Part shown: one piece after another, positions 9,518 through 19,057 of the stretch
How positions within the stretch are numbered: position 1 is the first letter of the stretch
How the letters are laid out: every line of letters begins with the position of its first letter
Source of the DNA: an uncultured bacterium
GTDB lineage: Bacteria > Verrucomicrobiota > Kiritimatiellia > RFP12 > UBA1067
Direction: 5' to 3'
NCBI GenBank assembly: GCA_902799955.1
Contig: CADCCQ010000064.1
Span: forward strand, 1-59,642
Length of the DNA: 59,642 nt
Notes under the pieces: model-generated
The model's input: only the letters and a program-made list of their open reading frames with translations
Databases searched by the model: none
Told to the model about the DNA's origin: nothing
Program-made: the position numbers and the translations under genes

Positions 9518-12331
9518 ATGATCAAGCCAAGGTGGATAGTTGCTTTGTGGTACGCCGTCGTGGCGACTTTTGTCGCGATCGGCGGGATGCCGGTGAATCC
9601 GAAGCTGCCGATGTCGTTCGGCGTTGATTCCACGGGGCGTAATCGTTTCGTCGGCGAGTTCAAGGACGTCCAGCTCTCCTTCGGCGGCAAGACGTACCAC
9701 TCAGGCCCGGCGAAGACCGGCGACCGGGTGAAGCCGTTCCCCTTGGCGAAGGACGCCGCGAAGGGGATGCACTTCAAGTGCCGTTTCGTCACGAAGGACG
9801 CCGCGAAGAGCCAGCGCCTTCTCGATAACGTGACCCCCGGGAAGGGCGACGGATTTCTGCTGGACATCTACAAGGGGCGCTTCCGCGCCGCAATCGGCGG
9901 CGTCTGCTACTGGAGCCATCCCGTGCCGATCCGGACGGGGCGCGAGACGACCGTGGAGGTCGTCGTGTCTTCCGACGACGAGGTGACAATGTCCGTGAAC
10001 GGCGACGCGCGCAAGGTGGTGCATGACGACTACGTGCCGAATTGGCAGGGCGTGAAGCGCGTGGAGAACGCGGCGCCGCATCCGGACGCCACGTGGAAGA
10101 TTCGCTTCCGAGAGCCGGCGGCGTGGAGCCTCAAGGGCTGGCAGAGGCGGTCGCTCTCGTTCGGCAACGGCTATTTCGGCGTGTCCGAGTTCGGCGGCAC
10201 AGACGTGGAGCGCCTCCAGCTCACCGAGCCGACGTTCCACACGCAGCAGAAGCACCCCAGGTTCACGTACAAGCAGGGCAACCTGACGGACGCCGCCGAC
10301 CTCTTCGTAGAGCTCGGTCACAAGGATGCCACGGCGTATTTGCGCGAGATGGATCTTGAAGATGCGCTCGTCACTGTGAAGTACACGGTGGGCGGCGTCG
10401 ACTATACGCGCGAGATGTTTACGTCGTATCCAGACAAGGTGGGTGCGATGCGCTTCACGGCTTCGAAGAAGGGGACGCTGTCGTTTGTCGTGCGCGCCCA
10501 GGTTCCGTTCCTCGATGCGCCGCCGCCGATGGACAGGACGGGAAAGGTGGAGGCCACGGGAAATGAAATTGCGCTCTCCGAGAAGAGCGGAGCGTACGGC
10601 GTGAAGCTCGCCGGGCGGTTCAGAGTGCTTTCCGACGGCGCGGTGGCGGCGCAGGCCGACGGCTCGCTGAAAGTGGCGGGGGCCACCGAGGCTACGGTCA
10701 TCTACACGCTCGCCACAAACTACCGTTTCGTGCCGGAGATGTTCGAGGCGTCGAAGGGACAGGGATCCGACAAGAATTACGACAGGTCGCCCTATCTGGG
10801 GCCGGATCCCGCCGCCGAGGCCGACCGGTGCGTCGCGGCGGCGTGCGCCCTCGGCTACGACGCGCTGAAGAAGCGCCATCTTGCCGACTTCCGCGGCCTT
10901 GTCGCTCGCAGCTCGATCGACGTCGACTTCGACGCGGCGGACATGGCGCTTACGACGCCGGAACTGCGCGCGCTCGGCGGCAACAGCGTCTACCTCCAGG
11001 CGCTCTACTGGAGGCTCGGCAAGTTCCTGCTCGCCTCGTCGTCGCGCCCCGGCACACTTCCCGGCTCGCTCCAGGGCTGCTGGGCGGGTCCGGTGCTGAC
11101 GACGGCGTGGGGATCGGGCTTCTGGCACAACATCAACGTGCAGATGGACTACTGGGGCGCGTTCTCGTGCAACATAGCGGAGTGCATGGAGGCGTACGCC
11201 GCCTACAACGCGGCGTTCCGGTCCACCACGAGGACCGCCGCGCGCAACTACATCCGCCGCGTGAATCCGGCCGGCCTGAAGGAGCCGTTCACGGACGACC
11301 TCTGGAGCGTCGGTACGGCCGCGTGGCCGTATCAGGTGAGCGGTGCGCCCGGCGGGCATTCCGGGCCAGGCACGGGTGGCTTCACCACCGCGCTCTACAT
11401 CGACTGGTACGACTTCACGCAGAGCCGCGATGTTCTCGAGAAGCAGTGCTGGCCCGTGCTGCGCGGCATGGCGGACTTCCTCACGCGCTGCGTCGTCGAG
11501 ACGAACGGCCTGTACCTTTCCGCGTTTTCGGCTTCGCCTGAGCAGCAGAGCAGGAAGGGCGGCTACTACCGCACCGTCGGCTGCGCGTTCGACCAGCAGA
11601 TGATCCTCCTCAACAACGCCGCGTTCGTGCGTTTCGCGAAACTGCTCGGACGCGAGGACGATCCCGTGGTGAAGCGGTGCAAGGAGCAGCTGGCGAAGTA
11701 CGACCCCGTGCAGGTTGGCGAGAGCGGGCAGATCAAGGAGTTTCGAGAGGAGCGCTTCTACGGCGACTTCGTGCGGGAGAAGCACCATCGCCACATCTCG
11801 CACCTTGTGGGGCTTTACCCTGGTGCGATCATGAACCACACCACGCCGGACTGGCTCAAGGCCGCGAGCCGGACGCTTGATTTGCGCGGCGAGGTGACGG
11901 AGGCGTGGGCGCTCGTCCACCGCGCCTGCTGCCGCGCCCGCACGGGCGAGGGCGACGCGGTGGTGCGTCTCTTCGGCAATTTGATGGAGGTGAAGACGGC
12001 GGATACGCTCTGGTCGATCGCGCATGGCGTCCACATCATCGACGCAAACTACGCGGGCGCGGCGGCGTTCGCGGAGCTTGTACTTCAGAGCCACGAGCTG
12101 GACGAGAAGGGGAACTTCGTCATTGACCTGCTGCCGGCGTTGCCGTCCTCGTGGGCGAAGCACGGTTCGTTCCGAGGTCTCTGCGCGCGCGGCGGCTGGG
12201 AAGTCGACTGCGAGTGGCGCGACGGGAAGCCTGAGAAGGTGAATCTCCGTCCCGGCCCGCACGCGACACCCGTCCCGCCGCTTGTCAGGTTCGCCGGCAG
12301 GCCATGGAAGGGCGTAGTCTGTGTGAAGTGA
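9518..12331 (+). CDS. GH95 alpha-L-fucosidase/galactosidase family enzyme
   Basis: A 937-residue secreted enzyme. [23 protein letters not shown] forms the signal anchor; this ATG is preceded by GGGAGAG, and the longer upstream start is not used here. Residues about 30-200 look like a concanavalin-type sheet module ([36 protein letters not shown]). The remainder is a GH95-like six-hairpin enzyme: [12 protein letters not shown] corresponds to the Asn-rich catalytic loop, [15 protein letters not shown] to the region of the acidic residue, followed by [11 protein letters not shown] and the C-terminal [13 protein letters not shown] strand domain. GH95 enzymes remove alpha-1,2-L-fucose or alpha-L-galactose by inversion. 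Third gene of the glycan operon, 36 bases after the GH43 fusion. Exact substrate cannot be read from sequence. Confidence 0.85.
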   Translation: MIKPRWIVALWYAVVATFVAIGGMPVNPKLPMSFGVDSTGRNRFVGEFKDVQLSFGGKTYHSGPAKTGDRVKPFPLAKDAAKGMHFKCRFVTKDAAKSQRLLDNVTPGKGDGFLLDIYKGRFRAAIGGVCYWSHPVPIRTGRETTVEVVVSSDDEVTMSVNGDARKVVHDDYVPNWQGVKRVENAAPHPDATWKIRFREPAAWSLKGWQRRSLSFGNGYFGVSEFGGTDVERLQLTEPTFHTQQKHPRFTYKQGNLTDAADLFVELGHKDATAYLREMDLEDALVTVKYTVGGVDYTREMFTSYPDKVGAMRFTASKKGTLSFVVRAQVPFLDAPPPMDRTGKVEATGNEIALSEKSGAYGVKLAGRFRVLSDGAVAAQADGSLKVAGATEATVIYTLATNYRFVPEMFEASKGQGSDKNYDRSPYLGPDPAAEADRCVAAACALGYDALKKRHLADFRGLVARSSIDVDFDAADMALTTPELRALGGNSVYLQALYWRLGKFLLASSSRPGTLPGSLQGCWAGPVLTTAWGSGFWHNINVQMDYWGAFSCNIAECMEAYAAYNAAFRSTTRTAARNYIRRVNPAGLKEPFTDDLWSVGTAAWPYQVSGAPGGHSGPGTGGFTTALYIDWYDFTQSRDVLEKQCWPVLRGMADFLTRCVVETNGLYLSAFSASPEQQSRKGGYYRTVGCAFDQQMILLNNAAFVRFAKLLGREDDPVVKRCKEQLAKYDPVQVGESGQIKEFREERFYGDFVREKHHRHISHLVGLYPGAIMNHTTPDWLKAASRTLDLRGEVTEAWALVHRACCRARTGEGDAVVRLFGNLMEVKTADTLWSIAHGVHIIDANYAGAAAFAELVLQSHELDEKGNFVIDLLPALPSSWAKHGSFRGLCARGGWEVDCEWRDGKPEKVNLRPGPHATPVPPLVRFAGRPWKGVVCVK

Positions 12332-12379
12332 ATCAGGCGGCGTAAATGTCTTCGCAAGTTCATTTTCTAAAATTCCCCC

Positions 12380-12409
12380 TTGACTAATTCGGCGGAAGTA
12401 TGGTATACT
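12380..12409 (+). promoter_or_regulatory. Promoter of tRNA-Ala
   Basis: TTGACT (12380-12385), 18-bp spacer, extended -10 TGGTATACT with TATACT at 12404-12409, placing the transcription start just before the tRNA at 12424. Confidence 0.8.
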
Positions 12410-12423
12410 ATTCCCAATTTGTT

Positions 12424-12499
<76 letters not shown>

Positions 12500-12507
12500 T
12501 TCGAAAG

Positions 12508-12552
12508 AATGCGTTTCGCCCAGTGAATTCAAGGGTGGAACGCATTTTCTGT
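12508..12552 (+). terminator. Terminator of tRNA-Ala
   Basis: Inverted repeat AATGCGTT (12508-12515) and AACGCATT (12539-12546), with an inner CCC/GGG pair, followed by TTTTCTGTTTT. It lies directly behind the tRNA and also faces the end of convergent queC. Confidence 0.75.
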
Positions 12553-12618
12553 TTTGTGAAACCCCTTCTGTGGATGGAACGTTTGTGGGTGGAGAAATAG
12601 AACGAAGCAGGGAAGGCG

Positions 12619-13302
12619 TCAGTGGGATGAACGGCTTTTGCCAAGGTATTCCTTGAGCCCCCTTGCGCGGAGAATGCAAGCGGGGCATTTGCCGCAGCCG
12701 GCGCCGGGGATGCCGTTGTAGCAGGTGACGGTCTCGTGCATTATCACGTCAAGGAGCCCGAGCGAATCTGCGAGCGCCCATTCCTGCGCTTTAGTCCGGT
12801 GCATGAAGGGCGTGACGATTTTCAAAGGCCAGTCGAGCGCAAGTCGCATGGCGCGGCCCTGCGCGCGTATGAAGTCCGCCCGGCAGTCCGGGTAGCCGGA
12901 GAAGTCCGTCTGCGAAACGCCGATGTACAGTTCCTTCGCGCCGAGGCTTTTCGCCCATACGCCGGCGGCGAGGAGGAAGAAGGCGTTGCGTCCCTCGACG
13001 ACGGTCGTCGGGCACTTCGCGCCTTTCTCCCTTTCGATCTTTCCGGCGGGCGACATGAGGGCGCTGGACGTTATCGACGAATAAAACCCGAGCCGCACGA
13101 CCTTGTGCGCGGCGATCTTGAATCGCCTTGCGAGGCGCCGGGCGAACTTCGTCTCGACGGCATGGCGCTGGCCGTATTCAAACGTGATGGCGGCGACGCG
13201 GTCCGCGCCGTGCTTCTTCACCGCGAGCGCAAGGCAGAGCGCGGAGTCCTGTCCGCCGCTCAGCACGACGACGGCGGCGGCGGAAGGGGACTTCGCCGTC
13301 AT
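12619..13302 (-). CDS. queC: 7-cyano-7-deazaguanine synthase
   Basis: QueC converts 7-carboxy-7-deazaguanine to preQ0 with ammonia and ATP, in queuosine tRNA modification (or as precursor of 7-deazaguanine DNA modification). Evidence: the PP-loop AAVVVLSGGQDSALCLA at the N-terminus, TFEYGQRHAVE, the YIGVSQTDFSGYPDCR stretch, and the C-terminal zinc-binding cysteines CYNGIPGAGCGKCPAC. About 227 residues, normal length. The start at 13302 overlaps the stop of the upstream gene as ATGA, implying coupled translation; an in-frame ATG at 13320 would add six residues. Other queuosine genes (queD, queE) are not in the window. The upstream partner is a coiled-coil membrane protein, so the pairing is probably positional, not functional. 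Confidence 0.95.
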   Translation of the reverse strand: MTAKSPSAAAVVVLSGGQDSALCLALAVKKHGADRVAAITFEYGQRHAVETKFARRLARRFKIAAHKVVRLGFYSSITSSALMSPAGKIEREKGAKCPTTVVEGRNAFFLLAAGVWAKSLGAKELYIGVSQTDFSGYPDCRADFIRAQGRAMRLALDWPLKIVTPFMHRTKAQEWALADSLGLLDVIMHETVTCYNGIPGAGCGKCPACILRARGLKEYLGKSRSSH

Positions 13303-14525
13303 TCGAGCGGGATTGTCCATGCGGAGTTCGCGCCGTTGACGTCGAGGAGCATCGTCTCTCCGGCGGGTGCCTGTGGCTGGGGCGCGGCGGGCTGGGGCGC
13401 GATGATGGCGTCAGGGGAGACTGCGGCTTTTTTCGCCACGGGCCGGGCGGCGGGCTTCGCGACGGCGGGCTTCGCGGCGGGCTTCGCGGCGGGCTTAGGC
13501 GCGGCGGCGGGCTTCACGGCGACTGGCTTCGGCGTCGGCGCGGGAGCTGGCGCGGTCTCCGGTGTGGCGGGCGCCGTCTCGGATTCAAGCGGGGGCAGGA
13601 TGTCGTCAAGCTCGTCGATGTCGTCGCGCTCCGTGTTCGCGGCCGGCGCGGGAGCTGGCGCAGGTGCGGCGGGTTTGGCCGCTGCGGGTCTAGGCGCGGG
13701 CCTCGCCGCGGGTCTCGCGGTTGGCGCGGGCTGCGGAGCGGCGGCGGGTCTGCGCCTGACGGGTTGGGGCATCTCGTTGCCTTCCTCGTCGAAGTACTCT
13801 GGATAGAGGGCTTGGCGGTGGAGCTGTTTCGCCCGCTGTTTGAGGCTCGCCTCCTCGGCGGCGGCCTTGGCCTCGCGCGCCTTCAGGCTCTCCTCCTTCT
13901 TGCGGAGCGCCTCCTCCCTCTCGTGGATCGCGGCGGCGGCTTGCTTGAACTGCCGGATCTTGGCGGCCTGCTCCTCCTGGGTCATTCCCGGCGCGGCGGG
14001 CTTTGGTTTGGCTGCCTCCGCGGCGCGGCGCTTCTCGTCCTCCGCGGCGCGTTCGGCCCGCAGTCGGTTTTCGATCTCAAGGGCGTTCAGCTTCGCCTGC
14101 AGCTCGAGGTTGCGCCTCTGGAGGTCCGCGTCGGCGGCGGAGACGGGGTGGCCGCGGTCGGACGACATCTGCGTCATGAAGCGCTCGTTCATCTTCACCG
14201 TCTGGTCGAGCATCTGCTTCTGCAGCGCGGCGTTGCTGTCGGAAAGCGCCTTCAGCGTGGGGTCTTCGCCGGCGGCCTTGCGGTTCATCTCGAATATGAT
14301 GAAGAGGAACACGCCCGTGACGGCGAGTATCAGCATGGTGAAGAACACGCACACGGTCATCAGGCGCTTGTGCGCCTTCGCCTGTTCCGCGTCCACGTAC
14401 TGCTGGAACGCCTTCAGCACGGGGAAGTCGTCAAGGGCGTCTCCTCCGTGTCGGTAGACGCTAAGGGACCCGGAGGACATCGGAATGCCCCCGCGCGCTT
14501 CGGGAATCTCTTCATGTTCGCTCAT
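13299..14525 (-). CDS. Membrane-anchored coiled-coil protein with Pro/Ala/Lys-rich tail
   Basis: A 408-residue protein of unknown function. The start MSEHEEIPEARGG is chosen because it follows a GGAAAGG site at good spacing and gives a short cytoplasmic N-terminus; the longer reading upstream is not credible. One transmembrane helix at about residues 55-78 (MTVCVFFTMLILAVTGVFLF). Residues about 95-270 form a charged coiled coil rich in Glu, Lys, Ala and Arg. From about 285 the sequence becomes low complexity with KPAA, PAPAPAP and PKPVA repeats, interrupted by an acidic DDIDELDDILPP. It ends ANSAWTIPLE. Architecture resembles TolA-like or cell-envelope spanning proteins, but no named domain is recognised. 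Its stop overlaps the start of queC (ATGA). Confidence 0.8.
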   Translation of the reverse strand: MSEHEEIPEARGGIPMSSGSLSVYRHGGDALDDFPVLKAFQQYVDAEQAKAHKRLMTVCVFFTMLILAVTGVFLFIIFEMNRKAAGEDPTLKALSDSNAALQKQMLDQTVKMNERFMTQMSSDRGHPVSAADADLQRRNLELQAKLNALEIENRLRAERAAEDEKRRAAEAAKPKPAAPGMTQEEQAAKIRQFKQAAAAIHEREEALRKKEESLKAREAKAAAEEASLKQRAKQLHRQALYPEYFDEEGNEMPQPVRRRPAAAPQPAPTARPAARPAPRPAAAKPAAPAPAPAPAANTERDDIDELDDILPPLESETAPATPETAPAPAPTPKPVAVKPAAAPKPAAKPAAKPAVAKPAARPVAKKAAVSPDAIIAPQPAAPQPQAPAGETMLLDVNGANSAWTIPLE

Positions 14526-14632
14526 TTTTTTCTGCCTTTCCGCCGCCTGTCGCGGCAAGGGCCTTTTCGGCCCACTGTGTAGAATAGCATAAATCAGCCT
14601 TAAGGTCAAAGGGAATATGTGACCAAAACCCT

Positions 14633-14661
14633 TTGCAACAATCGCCGGAAACTGATATACT
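14633..14661 (+). promoter_or_regulatory. Leaderless promoter of the fused flavoprotein gene
   Basis: TTGCAA (14633-14638), exactly 17 bp, TATACT (14656-14661) in extended TGATATACT context. Only 7 bases separate the -10 box from the ATG at 14669, so the expected transcription start coincides with the start codon and there is no ribosome-binding site. Confidence 0.75.
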
Positions 14662-14668
14662 ATTATGT

Positions 14669-17131
14669 ATGGAAACTGATGTAATCGTAATCGGGGCCGG
14701 CGTGGTCGGATGCGCAACGGCCAGAGAGCTGTCGAGGTACAACGTCAACGTAGCCGTGGTCGAGGCGGGCAGCGACGTCGCCGAGGGCGCGTCGAAGGCC
14801 AACAGCGCCATCGTCCACGCGGGCTTTGACGCGAAGCCCGGCACCAACAAGGCGAAGTTCAACGTCCTGGGCAACAGGATGTTCGAGGACGTCTGCCGCG
14901 AGCTGAAGGTGCCGTTCGCGCGCAACGGCTCGCTCGTGCTCGCCTTCGGCGCGGAGGAGGAGTCCGCCCTCGCGGAGCTCAGGGACAAGGCGGAGAGGAA
15001 CGGCGTGCCTGTTGAGATCATCGGGCAGGAGGAGCTGCGCCGCCGCGAGCCGAACGTCTCGCCCGAGGCGACCGCCGCGCTCTGGGCGCCGACTGGCGGG
15101 ATATGCTGTCCGTACGAGCTGACTTTCCGCTACGCCGAGAACGCCGCCGCGAACGGCGTCGAGTTCTTCTTCGACGCGAAGGTCGTCGCGATATCGCGCG
15201 AGGGCGAGCGCTGGGCGGTCAGGTGCGAGGACGGGCGCGAGTTCCTGGCCCGTGCCGTCGTGAACTGCGCCGGCATCCACTCTGACGAGCTCAACAACAT
15301 GGTCAGCGCGACCAAGTACAGCATCCAGGCGCGCCGCGGCGAGTACCTGATGCTCGACAAGGACGAGGACGGCACGTTCAGCGCGACGATGTTCCAGGTG
15401 CCCACGAAGATGGGCAAGGGCATCCTCGTCTCGCCGACCGTGGACGGCACCGTGATCGTCGGGCCGACGGCGGAGGACATCTCCGACAAGGAGGACAAGG
15501 CGACAACGTACGAGGGGCTGGAGAAGGTGAAGGCGGGCGCGCGCAAGACGTATCCGGCGCTCCCGCTCTCGAAGGTCATAACGGAGTTCTCTGGCCTTCG
15601 CGCGCACGAGACGACGGTCGGGGACTTCATCCTCGGCGAGCCGCCGGACGCTCCGTGCTTCTTCAACGCCGTCGGCGTCGAGTCCCCGGGGCTCACCTCC
15701 GCGCCCGCGCTCGGCCTCTGGCTTTCGGAGCGCGTGGCGGAAAGGCTCGCCGCGTCGAAGAAGAACCCGTCTCTCGTCTCGCGCGACGTCAGCTGGTGGC
15801 CGAAGACGCGCGAGATGTCCCCGGAGGCGCTGGCGGAGCTGGTGGAGCGCGACTCGGCGTACGGGCGCGTCATCTGCCGCTGCGAGGGCGTTACCGAGGG
15901 CGAGATACGCGCCGCGATCCGCGCGCGCGTCGGCGCGCGCACGCTCGACGGCATCAAGCGGCGCACCAGGAGCGGCATGGGCCGCTGCCAGGGAGGCTTC
16001 TGCACGCCGCGCCTCATCGAGATCCTCGGCGCGGAGCTGGGGCTTCCGCCGGAGTCGTTCCTCCTCTCCCGCAAGACGGCGCCCAGGAGCCTGCGCTCGG
16101 CGGGCTGCGGGACCGAGGGCACGGGCTGCGGCGCGGGGAACCTCGACGTCCTCGTCATCGGCGCGGGCCCGGCTGGCCTCGCCGCCGCGTGCGCGGCGAA
16201 GGAGGCAGGCGCGAAGGACGTCCTCGTGATCGAGCGCGACGACGCGCCTGGCGGAATCCTGCAGCAGTGCATCCACAACGGCTTCGGCCTCCACCGCTTC
16301 AAGGAGGAGCTTACGGGGCCCGAGTACGCTCAGCGCTACGTCGACATTGCCGCGGGGCTCGGCATCCCGATCGTCTGCGGGACGATGGTGCTTGACGTCT
16401 CCAGGGCGAAGGACGGCGAGCAGTTCGTCTCGGTGACGGCGATGAGCCCGCGCGGCGGCCTCAAGGTCTACCGGTCCAGGTCGGTCGTCCTCGCGATGGG
16501 GTGCCGCGAAAGGCCGCGCGGGGCGTTGATGACGCCCGGCACGCGTCCCGCCGGCGTCTACACCGCCGGGACGGTCCAGAGGCTCGTCAACATGGACGGC
16601 ATAATGCCGGGCCGCAGGGTCGTCATCCTGGGCTCGGGAGACATCGGCCTCATCATGGCCCGCCGCCTCACGTTCTCCGGCGCGAAGGTGCTCGCCTGCG
16701 TAGAGATCATGAAGAAGAGCTCCGGGCTCATGCGCAACGTCGTGCAGTGCCTGAACGACTACGGCATCCCGCTCCTCCTCTCGCACACCGTCACCGACGT
16801 CGAGGGCCGGGAACACGTCACGGGCGTGAAGGTCTCCAAGGTCGACGACGACCTCAAGCCGATCCCCGGCACGGAGATGCACTTCGACTGCGACACGCTC
16901 GTCCTCTCCTGCGGGCTCATACCTGAGAACGAGCTCACCCGCAAGGCGGGCGTCGAGATGGACCCGAAGACAAGGGGCCCGAAGGTCGACGAGAGGATGG
17001 CGACGAGCGTCCCGGGGATATTCGCCGGCGGGAACGTCGTCAGGGTCTACGACCTCGTGGACTGGGTGAGCCGTGATTCGGCCATCGCCGGGCGCTCCGC
17101 CGCGGAGTACGCCCTGTCGCTGGCGAAGTGA
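14669..17131 (+). CDS. Fused GlpA/GlpB-like flavoprotein (glycerol-3-phosphate dehydrogenase type)
   Basis: An 820-residue fusion of two flavoproteins normally encoded by adjacent genes. Part 1 (1-480): FAD-binding METDVIVIGAGVVGCATARE, the GlpA/GlpO-like FAD-dependent oxidoreductase fold, ending in a BFD-type 2Fe-2S domain with ICRCEGVTEGEI and GRCQGGFCTPR cysteines. Part 2 (490-820): a pyridine-nucleotide-disulfide-type oxidoreductase with LDVLVIGAGPAGLAAACAA, GGILQQCIHNGFG, VILGSGDIGLIMARR and a C-terminal GIFAGGNVVRVYDLVD. In anaerobes such pairs are annotated as anaerobic glycerol-3-phosphate dehydrogenase A/B-like proteins; true activity is unproven. The start follows a perfect leaderless promoter, so the in-frame codons upstream are rejected. 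Gene symbol is withheld because of the fusion. Confidence 0.85.
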   Translation: METDVIVIGAGVVGCATARELSRYNVNVAVVEAGSDVAEGASKANSAIVHAGFDAKPGTNKAKFNVLGNRMFEDVCRELKVPFARNGSLVLAFGAEEESALAELRDKAERNGVPVEIIGQEELRRREPNVSPEATAALWAPTGGICCPYELTFRYAENAAANGVEFFFDAKVVAISREGERWAVRCEDGREFLARAVVNCAGIHSDELNNMVSATKYSIQARRGEYLMLDKDEDGTFSATMFQVPTKMGKGILVSPTVDGTVIVGPTAEDISDKEDKATTYEGLEKVKAGARKTYPALPLSKVITEFSGLRAHETTVGDFILGEPPDAPCFFNAVGVESPGLTSAPALGLWLSERVAERLAASKKNPSLVSRDVSWWPKTREMSPEALAELVERDSAYGRVICRCEGVTEGEIRAAIRARVGARTLDGIKRRTRSGMGRCQGGFCTPRLIEILGAELGLPPESFLLSRKTAPRSLRSAGCGTEGTGCGAGNLDVLVIGAGPAGLAAACAAKEAGAKDVLVIERDDAPGGILQQCIHNGFGLHRFKEELTGPEYAQRYVDIAAGLGIPIVCGTMVLDVSRAKDGEQFVSVTAMSPRGGLKVYRSRSVVLAMGCRERPRGALMTPGTRPAGVYTAGTVQRLVNMDGIMPGRRVVILGSGDIGLIMARRLTFSGAKVLACVEIMKKSSGLMRNVVQCLNDYGIPLLLSHTVTDVEGREHVTGVKVSKVDDDLKPIPGTEMHFDCDTLVLSCGLIPENELTRKAGVEMDPKTRGPKVDERMATSVPGIFAGGNVVRVYDLVDWVSRDSAIAGRSAAEYALSLAK

Positions 17132-17139
17132 GGGGCGCC

Positions 17140-17631
17140 ATGACGACATTGAAGCTCAACAGGGAGTTCCTCGTGCGGCACCTCTTCGCCCTCGTGGTGT
17201 TCGCCGCGCTGGGCGGGTGGTTCGGCTTCGACGCGTTCGTGCGCTATCCGCGCACCCCCGCGGCGGCGCTCTACGAGTCGATAGAGAAGGCCCCGCCGCC
17301 AGCGGACATGGGCCAGGCGAAGCTGGACGCCTTCAAGGCGCAGAAGACCAAGACCCAGTTCGTCCTCGCCATCGTCACGCTGGGTGCCGCGCTGCTCGTC
17401 GCCCTGCACCTCCTCTCCGTCGCGGGATTCAAGTTCGCGTTCGACGACGACGGCTTCGTCCTGCGGGGGAAGAGGTTCGCGTGGGGAGACGTGAAGAACG
17501 TGGACGAATCCCTCTGGGAGAAGAAGAGCGTCCTGCGCATCTCCGGCGACGGGTGGGGCGCGACGCTCGACGCCTGGCACCACGTCGGTGTCAAGGAGCT
17601 GCGCGAGAGGCTGAAGTCGAAGAGTTTGTGA
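17140..17631 (+). CDS. Small two-helix membrane protein, unknown function
   Basis: A 163-residue protein starting 8 bases after the flavoprotein stop, with GAGGGG just before the ATG; a GTG at 17128 overlapping the upstream stop is possible. Two predicted membrane helices at about residues 12-31 and 73-95, with a hydrophilic loop between. The C-terminal 65 residues (FKFAFDDDGFVLRGKRFAWGDVKNVDES) look like a PH-like beta domain of the sort found in bacterial membrane proteins of unknown function. The tail is cytoplasmic by charge. No family name can be given. It shares the transcription unit of the flavoprotein; purB downstream has its own promoter overlapping this gene's end. Confidence 0.7.
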   Translation: MTTLKLNREFLVRHLFALVVFAALGGWFGFDAFVRYPRTPAAALYESIEKAPPPADMGQAKLDAFKAQKTKTQFVLAIVTLGAALLVALHLLSVAGFKFAFDDDGFVLRGKRFAWGDVKNVDESLWEKKSVLRISGDGWGATLDAWHHVGVKELRERLKSKSL

Positions 17632-17637
17632 TATAAT
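17629..17637 (+). promoter_or_regulatory. Extended -10 promoter of purB, leaderless
   Basis: TGATATAAT, a consensus extended -10 (TATAAT at 17632-17637), overlapping the stop of the previous gene. Eight bases later comes the purB ATG, leaving no room for a leader or ribosome-binding site. No good -35 is seen, as expected for extended -10 promoters. Confidence 0.7.
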
Positions 17638-17645
17638 ATACCGGT

Positions 17646-19010
17646 ATGACAAAGGAAAATCTAACTGCCGTCTCCCCGATCGACGGGCGCTACGCGTCAA
17701 AGTGCGCGGAGCTCTGCGACGTGTTCTCGGAGTACGGTCTGATCAAGAGGCGGGTCCTGGTCGAATGCGCATGGCTTGAGGCGCTGTGCGACGAGGCCGG
17801 GATCCCGGAATGCAGGAGGCTCTCTGCGGCCGAGCGCAAGGCGCTGAAGGGGATCGCCGAGGGGTTCTCCGTCGACGACGCGATGCGCGTCAAGGAGATA
17901 GAGTCCGTCACCAACCACGACGTGAAGGCCGTGGAGTACTTCCTCAAGGAGAAGGTGAAGGGCACTTCGCTGGAGGGGCGCTCGGAGTTCATCCACTTCG
18001 CCTGCACGAGCGAGGACATAAACAACATGTCCCACGCGCTCATGCTGCGCGACGGCAAGGCCGCGCTTCGCGGCGCGATGGACGAGCTCGCCGGAAAGCT
18101 GTCCGCAATGGCGCGGCAGTGGGCGAAGGTCCCGATGCTCGCGCACACCCACGGGCAGCCGGCGTCGCCCACGACGGTCGGCAAGGAGCTCGCGGTCGTC
18201 GTCGCGAGGCTCAGGCGCCAGGCGTCGGAGATCGACAGGCTGGTGATGCCCGCGAAGATGAACGGCGCGGTCGGGAACTTCAACGCGCACTACGCCGCGT
18301 ATCCGAAGGTGAAGTGGGAGGCGCTCGCGCGCGGCGTCATAGAGTCGCTCGGCCTGAGGCAGAACCGCCTCACCACGCAGATCGAGTCGCACGACGGAAT
18401 CGCCGAGCTCTTCGACGCGATATGCCGCTGGAATTCCGTCCTCCTCGACTTCGACAGGGACGTCTGGATGTACGTCTCGATGGGCTACTTCAGGCAGCGC
18501 ACGGTGAAGGGCGAGGTCGGCTCCTCCACCATGCCGCACAAGGTGAACCCGATAGACTTCGAGAACTCCGAGGGCAACATCGGCCTCGCGAACGCCGTCA
18601 TGGGCTACATGGCGCGGAAGCTCCCGGTCTCGAGGATGCAGAGGGACCTGACGGACTCCACGACGCTGAGGAACATGGGCGTCGGCTTCGGCTACACGAT
18701 GATCGCGGTGAAGTCCACCATCAAGGGCCTCGGCAAGCTAGAGCTTAACGAAGAGCGCCTCCGCGAGGACCTCGACCGCAACTGGGAGGTCCTGGCGGAG
18801 CCGATCCAGACGGTGATGCGCAAGGTCGGCATGGACCGTCCGTACGAGCGCCTGAAGGAGCTTACGCGCGGAAGGCGCGTGACGGCGGAGATCATGCGCG
18901 AGTTCGTCGCGGGGCTTCCGCTGCCGGACGACGACAAGGCGAGGCTCATGCGGCTTTCGCCGGCGACATACACAGGAATCGCGGGTTCGCTCGCCGCGCT
19001 GGCGAAGTGA
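17646..19010 (+). CDS. purB: Adenylosuccinate lyase
   Basis: A 454-residue PurB, which cleaves SAICAR to AICAR and adenylosuccinate to AMP with release of fumarate in purine synthesis. The N-terminus TAVSPIDGRYASKC is typical of the E. coli-like PurB branch. Catalytic motifs: TSVTNHD-type region ESVTNHDVKAVEYF, FACTSEDINN, AHTHGQPASPTTVGKE (catalytic His), and the fumarase/aspartase signature GSSTMPHKVNPIDFENSEGN. Full length, no lesions. Start fixed by the leaderless promoter directly upstream. It stands apart from other purine genes in this window. High confidence. Confidence 0.97.
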   Translation: MTKENLTAVSPIDGRYASKCAELCDVFSEYGLIKRRVLVECAWLEALCDEAGIPECRRLSAAERKALKGIAEGFSVDDAMRVKEIESVTNHDVKAVEYFLKEKVKGTSLEGRSEFIHFACTSEDINNMSHALMLRDGKAALRGAMDELAGKLSAMARQWAKVPMLAHTHGQPASPTTVGKELAVVVARLRRQASEIDRLVMPAKMNGAVGNFNAHYAAYPKVKWEALARGVIESLGLRQNRLTTQIESHDGIAELFDAICRWNSVLLDFDRDVWMYVSMGYFRQRTVKGEVGSSTMPHKVNPIDFENSEGNIGLANAVMGYMARKLPVSRMQRDLTDSTTLRNMGVGFGYTMIAVKSTIKGLGKLELNEERLREDLDRNWEVLAEPIQTVMRKVGMDRPYERLKELTRGRRVTAEIMREFVAGLPLPDDDKARLMRLSPATYTGIAGSLAALAK

Positions 19011-19057
19011 ACCGGCGGAACGTTCAGGGAAAACGAAAAAGGAAAGGAAGGAAGAAG

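Noticed and set aside
6620..9700. 1026-residue open frame on the minus strand
   Set aside because: Antisense to the clearly supported GH123-like/GH43 gene; composition is typical of complementary-frame artefacts in high-GC DNA.
9701..12262. 853-residue open frame on the minus strand
   Set aside because: Shadow of the GH95 gene with no signals of its own.
13303..13420. preQ1 riboswitch for queC
   Set aside because: queC overlaps the upstream coding gene by ATGA, leaving no leader in which a riboswitch could sit.
14663..17149. 828-residue open frame on the minus strand
   Set aside because: Shadow of the fused flavoprotein gene, which has motifs and a promoter.
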